From: a virus
Virus record (IMG/VR): IMGVR_UViG_3300027749_000058
Location: 46,936-110,935 of that record
Length of the DNA: 64,000 nucleotides
Direction: 5' to 3' (one strand)
Numbering within the stretch: position 1 is the stretch's first letter; every line of letters starts with the position of its first letter. Made by a program: the position numbers and the translations under genes. The notes beneath the pieces are model-generated. The model saw nothing but the letters and a program-made list of their open reading frames with translations. It was not told where the DNA came from and did no database searches. Below are positions 28,438 through 36,308 of this stretch, piece after piece.

Positions 28438-30198
28438 GTGACTAAAGAACAATTAATTATAGAAGTTACGAAGTGTATGAGGAACACTCCTTATGCACTT
28501 CGTACTTATTTACAGACATTCGATAATACCGTATCCAAATACGTTCCATTAGATTTATTTCCAGACCAAATTACCTTAATCGAAGATTACGATAATTACA
28601 ATGAAAATGTTGCTCTGAAATACAGACAGGCAGGAGTTTCTACAGTTACTGCCGCATGGGCATCAAAAAAACTTGCATTCGCAAAAAAAAGTAAGCCAGA
28701 AAAGATTCTGATTATTGCCAACAAATTGGATACTGCCGTGGAAATGGCAAACAAGGTTAGAGGATTTACCGAACAATGGCCAGCATGGGTTGGAATTGGA
28801 TTCTCCCAAGAAAAAAATTCACAAAGACATTTCAAACTTAATAATGATTGCGAAGTTAAAGCCGTTGCAACTTCAAAGGATGCCCTTCGTGGATATACCC
28901 CAACCATATTGATATTTGATGAGGCAGCCTACATTGAAGCAGATAGTGATTTCTGGTCTGCCTGTATGGCCTCACTATCTACGGGTGGTAAGGTTATTGT
29001 TGTATCCACACCAAATGGATATGATCCAATCTATTATGAAATTTATGACCAATCATTACGAGGAATGAATGATTTCAAAATCTCTGAAATGTATTGGTAT
29101 AAAGACCCAAGGTATACAAAAGATTTGTATATGGTTAAAACCCCTGATTTAGTTCATTTTTTATTAAACAGAGAAGATTACCCTAAAGATAGTATTGTTA
29201 GTTTACATAATGAAAATCCGTATGAAAGAGACTTACAAATTGTTAAAGACTATATAGACCAAGGGTATAAACCATGTTCAACTTGGTTTGAAGGGATGGT
29301 TAAAAAGTTAAAGTTTGATAGAAGAAGAGTGGCACAAGAGTTGGAATGTAACTTTTTAGGATCAGGAGATAACGTATTCGATTCTGATTTAATGCAAAAC
29401 ATTTCTAAAAATCAATTAAGAGACCCTCAAGCCAAAATGATGGGTGGAAATCTTTGGATATTTAAAGAACCTGAAAACGGACATAAATACGTCATGGGTG
29501 TGGACGTATCAAGAGGGGATTCTGAGGACTTTACTTCAATTCAGATAATTGACTTCGACACGAGAGAACAAGTCCTTGAATATGTCGGAAAAGTACCTCC
29601 AGACGTAACCGCAGAGATTGCTTATAAGTGGGGAACAATGTATAATGCGTATTGTGTTGTAGATTTGACAGGAGGAATGGGAGTTGCAACGGCAAGAAAA
29701 ATGCAAGAATTACAATATGCTGGTGGAATGTATGTTGACAATGTTGATACAAGTAATAAGTGGAAATATGATCCAAAATTAAATGAAAAAATTCCTGGTA
29801 TAAATTTTAATAATAAAAGGGTTCAAATTATTGCTTCTCTTGAAGAAGCCGTTAGACATGAATTTAAAGTTTATTCACATAGGTTATATAATGAAATGAA
29901 TACCTTCATTTATGTAAATGGAAGACCTGACCATCAAAAGGGTCATCATGATGACTGTATTATGGCAATATCTATGGCAATTTATGTTGCAGAAAAATCT
30001 TTCCAATCTCTTACAAAGGTAGTTAATCATACCAAGGCTATGCTAAATTCTTGGTCTACAGTAGTTACTGAAAACAAAAACTCTTCAGAATTTTTCAATC
30101 CAATGGTTCCACAAATGGGACGAGATAGTAGACAATATAATTCTGGTCCTACAAAAAAAGACTACGAAACATATGGATGGTTATTTGGGGTTAAATAA
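28438..30198 (+). CDS. terL: Terminase large subunit
   Basis: This 586-residue protein packages DNA into proheads. The ATPase domain has a Walker A-like RQAGVST at 63-69, as in T4 gp17-type enzymes, and Walker B ILIFDEAAY at 157-165. The RNase H-type nuclease domain has the acidic motif VMGVDVSRGDS at about 350-360 and a late HHDDCIMA near 504. The start is GTG at 28438, 6 bp after the previous gene. It is followed by the portal gene, as in T4-like modules. Confidence 0.95.
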   Translation: MTKEQLIIEVTKCMRNTPYALRTYLQTFDNTVSKYVPLDLFPDQITLIEDYDNYNENVALKYRQAGVSTVTAAWASKKLAFAKKSKPEKILIIANKLDTAVEMANKVRGFTEQWPAWVGIGFSQEKNSQRHFKLNNDCEVKAVATSKDALRGYTPTILIFDEAAYIEADSDFWSACMASLSTGGKVIVVSTPNGYDPIYYEIYDQSLRGMNDFKISEMYWYKDPRYTKDLYMVKTPDLVHFLLNREDYPKDSIVSLHNENPYERDLQIVKDYIDQGYKPCSTWFEGMVKKLKFDRRRVAQELECNFLGSGDNVFDSDLMQNISKNQLRDPQAKMMGGNLWIFKEPENGHKYVMGVDVSRGDSEDFTSIQIIDFDTREQVLEYVGKVPPDVTAEIAYKWGTMYNAYCVVDLTGGMGVATARKMQELQYAGGMYVDNVDTSNKWKYDPKLNEKIPGINFNNKRVQIIASLEEAVRHEFKVYSHRLYNEMNTFIYVNGRPDHQKGHHDDCIMAISMAIYVAEKSFQSLTKVVNHTKAMLNSWSTVVTENKNSSEFFNPMVPQMGRDSRQYNSGPTKKDYETYGWLFGVK

Positions 30199-30199
30199 C

Positions 30200-30207
30200 T
30201 ATTTATA
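30200..30207 (+). promoter_or_regulatory. TATTTATA box before portal gene
   Basis: The box lies 29 bp before the portal start codon. Confidence 0.5.
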
Positions 30208-30236
30208 TTATTAAAGTAACAACTTAAAATTATATT

Positions 30237-32063
30237 ATGAGTGATCAAAATCTAACCGTTTGGCAACGTTTGTCCAAAACTTTTGGCCCAAATTCTTTGC
30301 TGAATCAAGATTATCCAACTTTTAAGTTTGATAAAAAAGAATTATTACGTACACCTAATCGTGATGAATACGAAAAAGAAAAATTACAAGCACAACAAAC
30401 TTTTTATTTATCATCCCAATGGGCTAAAGTTGAGAATAATATGTATTCTCAAGCAATGTATTATGAACCGACAAGGCTTTCCGCACAATATGATTATGAA
30501 TCAATGGAATATACTCCTGAGATTTCAGCAGCATTAGATATCTATGCCGAAGAATCAACAACAACAAATGAAGATGGATTTATTTTACAAATTTATTCTG
30601 AATCAAAACGTATCAAATCTGTATTAGCCGATTTATTTAATAACTCTTTGGATATCAATACTAACTTACCAATGTGGACAAGAAACACTTGTAAGTATGG
30701 TGATAATTTTGTTTATTTAAAACTTGACCCTGAAAAAGGTATTGTTGGGGTTCAACAACTTCCGACAATTGAAATTGAAAGACATGAAGCGGGAGCAAGT
30801 GCAAAAATAACTGTTAACGTTGAAAAACCAGAAAAACCAAAGGCATTAGAATTTACTTGGAAAAATAAAAATATGACTTTTCAATCATGGGAAATTGCTC
30901 ACTTTAGATTATTAGGTGATGATAGAAAACTTCCGTATGGTACTTCTATGTTAGAAAAAGCAAGAAGAATTTGGAAACAATTATTATTGTCTGAAGATGC
31001 AATGTTAATTTATCGTACATCAAGAGCTCCCGAAAGAAGAATGTTTAAAGTATTCGTGGGAAATATGAACGATGATGATGTTGAAGCATATGTTCAACGT
31101 GTTGCCAACAAATTCAAAAGAGAACAAATTGTTGACCAAAAAACAGGTAATGTGGATATGAGGTTCAACCAAATGGCTGTTGACCAAGATTATTTTATTC
31201 CTGTAAGAGATCCAGCGGCTCCAGATCCAATTACAACCCTACCAGGTGCAACTAACTTATCTGAAATTGCTGATATTGAATATATTCAAAAGAAATTATT
31301 AACAGCTCTTCGTGTTCCAAAAGCATTCTTAGGATTTGAAGAAGTTGTTGGAGATGGTAAAAATTTATCTTTACAAGATATTAGATTTGCTCGTACAATT
31401 AACAGGATTCAAAAAAGTATGTTGCAAGAATTAAATAAAATTGCAATTGTACATTTATTTTTATTGGGATTTGAAGACGAACTTTCAAATTTTACATTAG
31501 GACTTAGCAATCCATCTACACAAGCCGATTTATTAAAGATTGATGTATGGAAAGAAAAAGTTTTACTTTATAAAGATCTTGTTGCAGATCCAGGAAATGG
31601 TATTCAAGCCACTTCATCAACATGGGCCAAAAAACATATTTTTGGATGGTCTGATGATGAAATTAGATTGGATTTACAACAACAAAGAATTGAAAGAGCC
31701 GTAGGAGAAGAACTTAAAGCAACTCCAACAGTTATTACTAAAACAGGAATATTTGATAACATAGACAAATTATATGGTTCATCTTCAGGAGGAACTGCAC
31801 CATCAACTTCTACAGCAACTGAGCCACCACCACCAAGTGGAAATTTAGGTGGAGGTGATTTAGGATTACCACCGCCACCAGAAGGAGGAACTGAAGCACC
31901 TCCACCTGCTGAAGGTGCGGTAACACCAGAATCAAGGATGGACAGTCTCAATATTTTAGTTGAAAATAACTTAATTGAGGGTACACAATTCTTAGATTTA
32001 GGTCAAGGTCAAGATTCTTTAGGAGAAATTTCAAAAGAATTGGATAAGTTATTAAATTCATAA
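30237..32063 (+). CDS. Portal protein
   Basis: The 608-residue protein forms the dodecameric portal vertex through which DNA enters the head. It fits the T4 gp20 type: an early YEPTRLSAQYDYESMEYTPEI block, DIYAEESTT, the LPYGTSMLEKARRIWKQ helix with IYRTSRAPERR, and PKAFLGFEE followed by SLQDIRFARTINRIQ. The C-terminal 90 residues are a Pro/Gly/Glu-rich linker and an acidic helix not needed for the fold. It sits between terminase and protease. Confidence 0.94.
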   Translation: MSDQNLTVWQRLSKTFGPNSLLNQDYPTFKFDKKELLRTPNRDEYEKEKLQAQQTFYLSSQWAKVENNMYSQAMYYEPTRLSAQYDYESMEYTPEISAALDIYAEESTTTNEDGFILQIYSESKRIKSVLADLFNNSLDINTNLPMWTRNTCKYGDNFVYLKLDPEKGIVGVQQLPTIEIERHEAGASAKITVNVEKPEKPKALEFTWKNKNMTFQSWEIAHFRLLGDDRKLPYGTSMLEKARRIWKQLLLSEDAMLIYRTSRAPERRMFKVFVGNMNDDDVEAYVQRVANKFKREQIVDQKTGNVDMRFNQMAVDQDYFIPVRDPAAPDPITTLPGATNLSEIADIEYIQKKLLTALRVPKAFLGFEEVVGDGKNLSLQDIRFARTINRIQKSMLQELNKIAIVHLFLLGFEDELSNFTLGLSNPSTQADLLKIDVWKEKVLLYKDLVADPGNGIQATSSTWAKKHIFGWSDDEIRLDLQQQRIERAVGEELKATPTVITKTGIFDNIDKLYGSSSGGTAPSTSTATEPPPPSGNLGGGDLGLPPPPEGGTEAPPPAEGAVTPESRMDSLNILVENNLIEGTQFLDLGQGQDSLGEISKELDKLLNS

Positions 32064-32071
32064 TATTTATA
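32064..32071 (+). promoter_or_regulatory. TATTTATA box
   Basis: The box lies 15 bp before the gene at 32087. Confidence 0.5.
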
Positions 32072-32086
32072 TCAAAACTATCACTA

Positions 32087-32782
32087 ATGACTTTCGGACA
32101 AGTAAAATCCATAATTGAAACAAGTTTAATTGAATCCTACAAGAATGAGTCGGATTTCAAAAAATCTTTAAGAGAATTCAAACATAATGTATTGAGTAAT
32201 AAAACTATGTCAAAGGTATACTCATTATATGACCAGTTAACTACTCCACAGGGGTTATCTGAATCTGATGCCAAAGATTTTTTAGAAGAAGGTATTAATG
32301 TTATCCAAAAATTATTAAAGGATATTAAATTACCTAAAACAGTTTCCGAATCAAGAAATGAATATTCTGACATTGATACATTAGTTTATATTAATAAAAT
32401 TAATTTATTGGAGAGAGTAACTTCAAAGAAAAAAATTATTAATATTTTAACTTCAGAAAAAAAGACGTTAAAAGAAACAATTAATATTCCAATTAAATCA
32501 ATGGTTAGTATTGCTAATCAAACTCTTAGAAGTTATATTGAAAATTTGAGTGAGAATGATAAAAAAGAATTTTTACAATTAATTTCTGAAGATACTAAAA
32601 CTTTAGAAACTAAATTTGAAACACTTCGAGAAAGTACTATAGTTAAATTAAATTCTATTTTAGAAAAAGAAGAAGAATTTGAAATAAAAACAAAAATTTC
32701 TGAAACAATTGATAGAATCAAAAATGAAAAATTTGATCAATTAAACTTCTTAAAATTAAAAAATTTAGAAAACTCTATTTAA
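32087..32782 (+). CDS. Lys/Glu-rich helical protein between portal and protease
   Basis: The 231-residue protein is almost entirely helical, with repeated Leu/Ile/Lys/Glu heptad-like stretches (coiled coil likely at about 150-225). The N-terminus MTFGQVKSIIETSLIE|S matches the leader pattern (LIE|S). Position and composition suggest a prohead core component, comparable in place to T4 gp67/gp68. That is inference. Its 3' end overlaps the leftward bS21 gene by 18 bp. Confidence 0.68.
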   Translation: MTFGQVKSIIETSLIESYKNESDFKKSLREFKHNVLSNKTMSKVYSLYDQLTTPQGLSESDAKDFLEEGINVIQKLLKDIKLPKTVSESRNEYSDIDTLVYINKINLLERVTSKKKIINILTSEKKTLKETINIPIKSMVSIANQTLRSYIENLSENDKKEFLQLISEDTKTLETKFETLRESTIVKLNSILEKEEEFEIKTKISETIDRIKNEKFDQLNFLKLKNLENSI

Positions 32783-32959
32783 TTTTTTACTTTGAATATA
32801 TTTCGCTTTTAAAATTTCGGTTCTTCTTAGAACCGATTTCTTTTTATACTCTTTCCTCTCAAATAAAATTTGATTCTGTTTTGTTTTAATTATTTTAGAC
32901 TTTAATTTTTTAAGAGATTTCTCAATGTTTTCATTATTTTTTATTTCAACTATTATCAT
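32765..32959 (-). CDS. rpsU: Ribosomal protein bS21 homologue
   Basis: The 64-residue basic protein matches bS21, Bacteroidota type: MIIVEIKNNENIEKSLKKL at the start, a basic central helix, and KSVLRRTEILKAKYIQ near the end. bS21 sits by the anti-Shine-Dalgarno end of 16S rRNA in the small subunit. Phage-encoded bS21 is known from large phages and is thought to bias ribosomes to phage mRNA. It is a lone leftward gene inside the rightward head module, overlapping its convergent neighbour by 18 bp. No clear promoter was seen. Confidence 0.9.
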   Translation of the reverse strand: MIIVEIKNNENIEKSLKKLKSKIIKTKQNQILFERKEYKKKSVLRRTEILKAKYIQSKKLNRVF

Positions 32960-33004
32960 ATATTAAAAATATCTCATTTTTTATAAAAATTTGATTGTGG
33001 AGAA

Positions 33005-33012
33005 TATATTTG
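33005..33012 (+). promoter_or_regulatory. Possible TATATTTG promoter element
   Basis: It matches TAnnTTTG, 41 bp before the next start. The upstream TTTG is only 11 bp away, so the site is weak. Confidence 0.35.
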
Positions 33013-33052
33013 TTATTTTTTAACAAATAAACGTATAATAATATGAAAATTA

Positions 33053-33487
33053 ATGAAAAAGGGTAAAAGTGTAAAAATAAATCTGTATTATCCAATTAAG
33101 TCCACTTATGGAACTGTGGATTCGAAAAATTTAAAATCAGTCTACATAAACATCCAATCATGGGTTACACCAAAATTTGAACAAGATAATTGGAACCGAA
33201 TTGTAGGAAATTTAAATAGAGAGATAAAACATTCAGTTTTTAATTCAATCCCATTATCAATCTTTAAAGAAAAAAGTATTGTTGATTTAGATTTACGAAC
33301 AAGCGGGATATCACATGGAAAAAAATCATTTTTTAATTTAGAAGTTAATTTATATACAACAATTGAAGTTGATTTTAAATCTCAAGAAATTAAAGAATCA
33401 ATAAAAAAGATTATTAAAAATATATTCAATAATAACATAAATGAAAACAAATATTTTGAGTTTTCAATATCAAAAAAAATAAACTAA
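33053..33487 (+). CDS. Unknown basic protein, 144 residues
   Basis: The protein starts MKKGKSVKINLYYPIKSTYG. It has a beta-rich first half and an Ile/Lys/Asn-rich helical end. It is strongly basic (Lys) with no Cys. It lies between bS21 and the prohead protease, so it may be a small head protein. The family is unknown. Confidence 0.65.
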   Translation: MKKGKSVKINLYYPIKSTYGTVDSKNLKSVYINIQSWVTPKFEQDNWNRIVGNLNREIKHSVFNSIPLSIFKEKSIVDLDLRTSGISHGKKSFFNLEVNLYTTIEVDFKSQEIKESIKKIIKNIFNNNINENKYFEFSISKKIN

Positions 33488-33496
33488 TCAATAAAC

Positions 33497-33517
33497 TATT
33501 TATTATTAGATATTTAT
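33497..33517 (+). promoter_or_regulatory. Two TATTTAT boxes before protease gene
   Basis: TATTTAT occurs at 33497-33503 and again at 33511-33517. The ATG is at 33531. Confidence 0.5.
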
Positions 33518-33530
33518 TTTAAAACCCTTG

Positions 33531-34247
33531 ATGAAAAATCTTAGAATATTAGAAGCGAACGAACTTGGTCATGGTATCCTAGTTGAAATGGATGCTGGTT
33601 ATGTCTCACCAAAAGACAAACATAATTCCAAATTTTTAAAAGAATCTGCAAATTTAGATTATAGAAATCCATTTGAATTTTATGCTGTTCTTCAAAAATT
33701 TGACACACCAAATAGAAATGGTAGATTTTATCCTGAAAGAATCCTTAAAAGAGAATCTGAAAATTATAAAAAAACTATTGCTAAAGGTTTATCGACCTCA
33801 GAACTAAATCATCCAGAATCTTCTCTTATTGATTTAGATAGAGTATCTCACATCATAACAGATATATGGTGGGATAAAAATATATTAATGGGTAAGTTAA
33901 AACTATTAACTTCACCAGGATTTCATGAAACTGGAGTAGTATCTACAAAAGGGGATATTGCTGCAAATTTAATGAGACAAGGTGTTACTTTAGGTATATC
34001 ATCTCGTGGAGTTGGATCACTTAAAAAAGTTGGAGAAAGAAATGAAGTACAAGATGATTTTGAATTAATTTGTTTTGACTTGGTATCATCTCCATCAACT
34101 CCAGGAGCTTACTTATTTTCAAACCCTGAAGATAGAAATAAATACGAAGAAAATTTAGATGAAGAAAAAAATCGTAAAGAACCAAATCAATTTGTTGATA
34201 AGTCTGTTGACTTAATGAAAAAATTAAACGATTTTTTAGGCAAATAA
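33531..34247 (+). CDS. Prohead core protease (T4 gp21-like)
   Basis: The ATG at 33531 was chosen (238 residues). The serine-protease pattern of the T4 gp21 / herpesvirus assemblin group is visible: His in SELNHPESS (about 86-94), the nucleophile Ser in LGISSRGVGSL (about 150-160), and DLVSSPSTPGAYL further on. It cleaves scaffold, capsid protein and internal proteins during head maturation, with T4 gp21 cutting after (L/I)xE. Its own N-terminus MKNLRILE|A fits that rule. It lies directly before scaffold-like and capsid genes. Confidence 0.92.
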   Translation: MKNLRILEANELGHGILVEMDAGYVSPKDKHNSKFLKESANLDYRNPFEFYAVLQKFDTPNRNGRFYPERILKRESENYKKTIAKGLSTSELNHPESSLIDLDRVSHIITDIWWDKNILMGKLKLLTSPGFHETGVVSTKGDIAANLMRQGVTLGISSRGVGSLKKVGERNEVQDDFELICFDLVSSPSTPGAYLFSNPEDRNKYEENLDEEKNRKEPNQFVDKSVDLMKKLNDFLGK

Positions 34248-34253
34248 ATAAAT

Positions 34254-34463
34254 ATGGAAGAAAAATATTTTGTAGCAAAAATTCAGTATGACTTACCTGA
34301 TGAAAACTCAGGAAAAATTAAAAAAATTAGAGAAGAAAAACTTGTTAAAGGTTATTCTGTTACCGATGTTGAAGCAAAGGTCACTAAAAAGTATGAAGGA
34401 TTTACCCATGATTGGAGAATAACTTCAGTATCTGAAAGTAAAATTGATGAAGTAATTGAGTAA
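34254..34463 (+). CDS. DUF4494-like small protein
   Basis: The 69-residue protein has the order YFVAKIQYD, a Lys-rich strand, GYSVTDVEAKV and a final SKIDEVIE. This resembles the DUF4494 family of Bacteroidota, whose proteins have the same strand-helix-strand layout. It lies 6 bp after the protease gene and before a terminator. The function is unknown. Confidence 0.6.
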   Translation: MEEKYFVAKIQYDLPDENSGKIKKIREEKLVKGYSVTDVEAKVTKKYEGFTHDWRITSVSESKIDEVIE

Positions 34464-34480
34464 AATCAATCAATTAACAA

Positions 34481-34507
34481 AAAAAGTGGTCTATGACCAC
34501 TTTTTTT
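34481..34507. terminator. Strong terminator
   Basis: AAAAAGTGGTC/GACCACTTTTT (34481-34491 with 34495-34505) has loop TAT and a long T-run. It separates the protease operon from the scaffold/capsid operon. Confidence 0.9.
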
Positions 34508-34607
34508 GTTTTATGGAAATATTTATTATAAATAAATAATTTACGTGTCTTATTGTAAAATAAGTTGCTTTGTTATCGTATAACATAAACTTTTTTCAAG
34601 TTGGCAC

Positions 34608-34615
34608 TATTTATA
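34608..34615 (+). promoter_or_regulatory. TATTTATA box before scaffold/capsid operon
   Basis: The box lies 20 bp before the scaffold-like gene, downstream of a terminator in a 128-bp gap. This operon must therefore have its own promoter here. TTGGCAC precedes the box immediately. Confidence 0.6.
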
Positions 34616-34635
34616 AGTTAAATAAATAATTTTTC

Positions 34636-36273
34636 ATGCAAGAAAATAAAAATTTAGTACAAGAGGCTCTTATTCAAATGAAACAAGTTGAAGAAGCTAT
34701 TGCCGAAAATGCAAAAGGAATACTTCATTCTACAATGAAAGAAGAAATCAATCAATTAGTAAAAGAATCTCTCTCAGAACAAGATGATGAAGAAGAGATT
34801 GATCTAGATACAGACATGGACGACACAGATGTAGATACTGATGTTGACATGAATGTAGATAACGATGAAATGGATATGGATGTAGATACAGACATGGACA
34901 TGGATTCAGAAGAAAGTCCTATAGATTTAACTGACGCATCTGATGAAGAAATTCTGAAAGTGTTCAAAGCTATGGGTGAAGAAGATGGTATCATTGTTAA
35001 AAAAGATGGTAACAATATTCACCTAACAGATGATGACTCTGATACAGAATATCTTGTTAAGCTTGGTGAGTCTGAAGAAGACGAAGAAATAAACATGAAT
35101 GAAATGGATGAAATTATGAACCAAGAAACAGACGAATCAGTACAAGACGTTATTGATGCTATTTTCTCTAAAAACGGAGACACATCAGAAGTTGATATGG
35201 ATGATGTAAAATCTGATGATGATTCTGAAGAAGTCGTTTACGAAATTCATTTAGATGATGATGATGAAGAATCGGATATGGACGAAGAAATGGACGAAGA
35301 AATCGACGAACAAGACGAAGATGATGAAGAATGGGAAATGGACGAAGAAATGGACGAAGAAATGGACGAAGAAATGGACGAAGAAATCGACGAACAAGAC
35401 GAAGATGATGAAGAATCAGACATGGATGAATCTTACATTAGAGAAGGTAAATCAACCATTAAACCTAAAGGTGTTGGAATTGGATCAGGACCTAAATTCG
35501 CTTACAAAAAATCTGCTGGCGGATTTAAAGAGGACAAAAAACAAGGTCCTAAATCAGTAGGTACTGGTAAAGCAAAATTTGAATACAAGAAAGGTGGTAA
35601 CATGGAAGGTAAATCTAAAGTTGTTAAAGCTGAAACTAAAGAAGGTCAAGGATACAAAGATAAAGAAGACGAAAGATTGGCGATGAAGCACGGTAAAATT
35701 GCTTCAAAAGATCTTAAATCTACTAAAGCTCGTAGAGATGACGCTGGTTTTGAAAAAAAAGAAACTAAAGAAGCTGCAAGAACTTACGGTATGGGTTCTA
35801 AAGAAGGTAGAGGTTTAAGAAAAGGTATTACAAACAACAGAAATTACGTTTATAGTAATTCTGGTGTTAAAGTAGAATCTACACAAGCAGAAGTTAGTAT
35901 GTTGAGAGAAAAGAACGAAGAGTATAGAAAAGCATTAAATGTTTTCAGAGAAAAACTTAATGAAGTTGCTACATTCAATTCAAACTTAGCTTATGCTACG
36001 AGATTGTTCACAGAACATTCAACAACTAAAAAAGAAAAAATAAATATCCTTAGGAGATTTGACGGAGTTGAAACTTTAAAAGAATCAAAAAGTCTTTACA
36101 AATCAATAAAAGACGAATTAACTAAAGGAGATACACAACCAATTACAGAATCGGTTGAAACAAAATTAAACAAACAAGTTTCTACAGGTTCATCAGTTAA
36201 TCTAATTGAGTCTAAAACATATGAAAATCCTCAGTTCTTAAGAATGAAAGATTTGATGTCTAAATTAGGTTAA
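34636..36273 (+). CDS. Acidic scaffold-like protein
   Basis: The 545-residue protein lies between protease and capsid genes, the place of T4 gp22 scaffold. Residues 1-45 are helical (MQENKNLVQEALIQMKQVEE). Residues 50-270 are extremely acidic, including a tandem MDEE/IDEQDEDDEE repeat (about 214-260). Residues 270-420 are basic and Gly/Lys-rich, and residues 420-545 are a helical C-terminal core. The charge switch from very acidic to very basic is unusual and fits core assembly around the portal. It is likely degraded by the prohead protease. Confidence 0.75.
   Translation: MQENKNLVQEALIQMKQVEEAIAENAKGILHSTMKEEINQLVKESLSEQDDEEEIDLDTDMDDTDVDTDVDMNVDNDEMDMDVDTDMDMDSEESPIDLTDASDEEILKVFKAMGEEDGIIVKKDGNNIHLTDDDSDTEYLVKLGESEEDEEINMNEMDEIMNQETDESVQDVIDAIFSKNGDTSEVDMDDVKSDDDSEEVVYEIHLDDDDEESDMDEEMDEEIDEQDEDDEEWEMDEEMDEEMDEEMDEEIDEQDEDDEESDMDESYIREGKSTIKPKGVGIGSGPKFAYKKSAGGFKEDKKQGPKSVGTGKAKFEYKKGGNMEGKSKVVKAETKEGQGYKDKEDERLAMKHGKIASKDLKSTKARRDDAGFEKKETKEAARTYGMGSKEGRGLRKGITNNRNYVYSNSGVKVESTQAEVSMLREKNEEYRKALNVFREKLNEVATFNSNLAYATRLFTEHSTTKKEKINILRRFDGVETLKESKSLYKSIKDELTKGDTQPITESVETKLNKQVSTGSSVNLIESKTYENPQFLRMKDLMSKLG
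35278..35418 (+). repeat. Tandem acidic-codon repeat in scaffold-like gene
   Basis: Repeated GACGAAGAAATG units form two larger near-copies of a segment ending GACGAACAAGACGAAGATGA, about 72 nt apart. The array is likely to vary in length. Confidence 0.75.
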
Positions 36274-36308
36274 TTAACAAAATAAAATAAAAACAAAACA
36301 ATACTAAA

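Noticed and set aside
32994-33012. Full promoter before the gene at 33053
   Set aside because: TATATTTG is present, but the only TTTG is 11 bp away instead of about 19, so only the weak element was listed.
35278-35418. Repeat array as a CRISPR or other repeat locus
   Set aside because: It is in frame inside a gene and encodes an acidic peptide repeat; there are no spacers and no cas genes. No CRISPR array was seen in the window.
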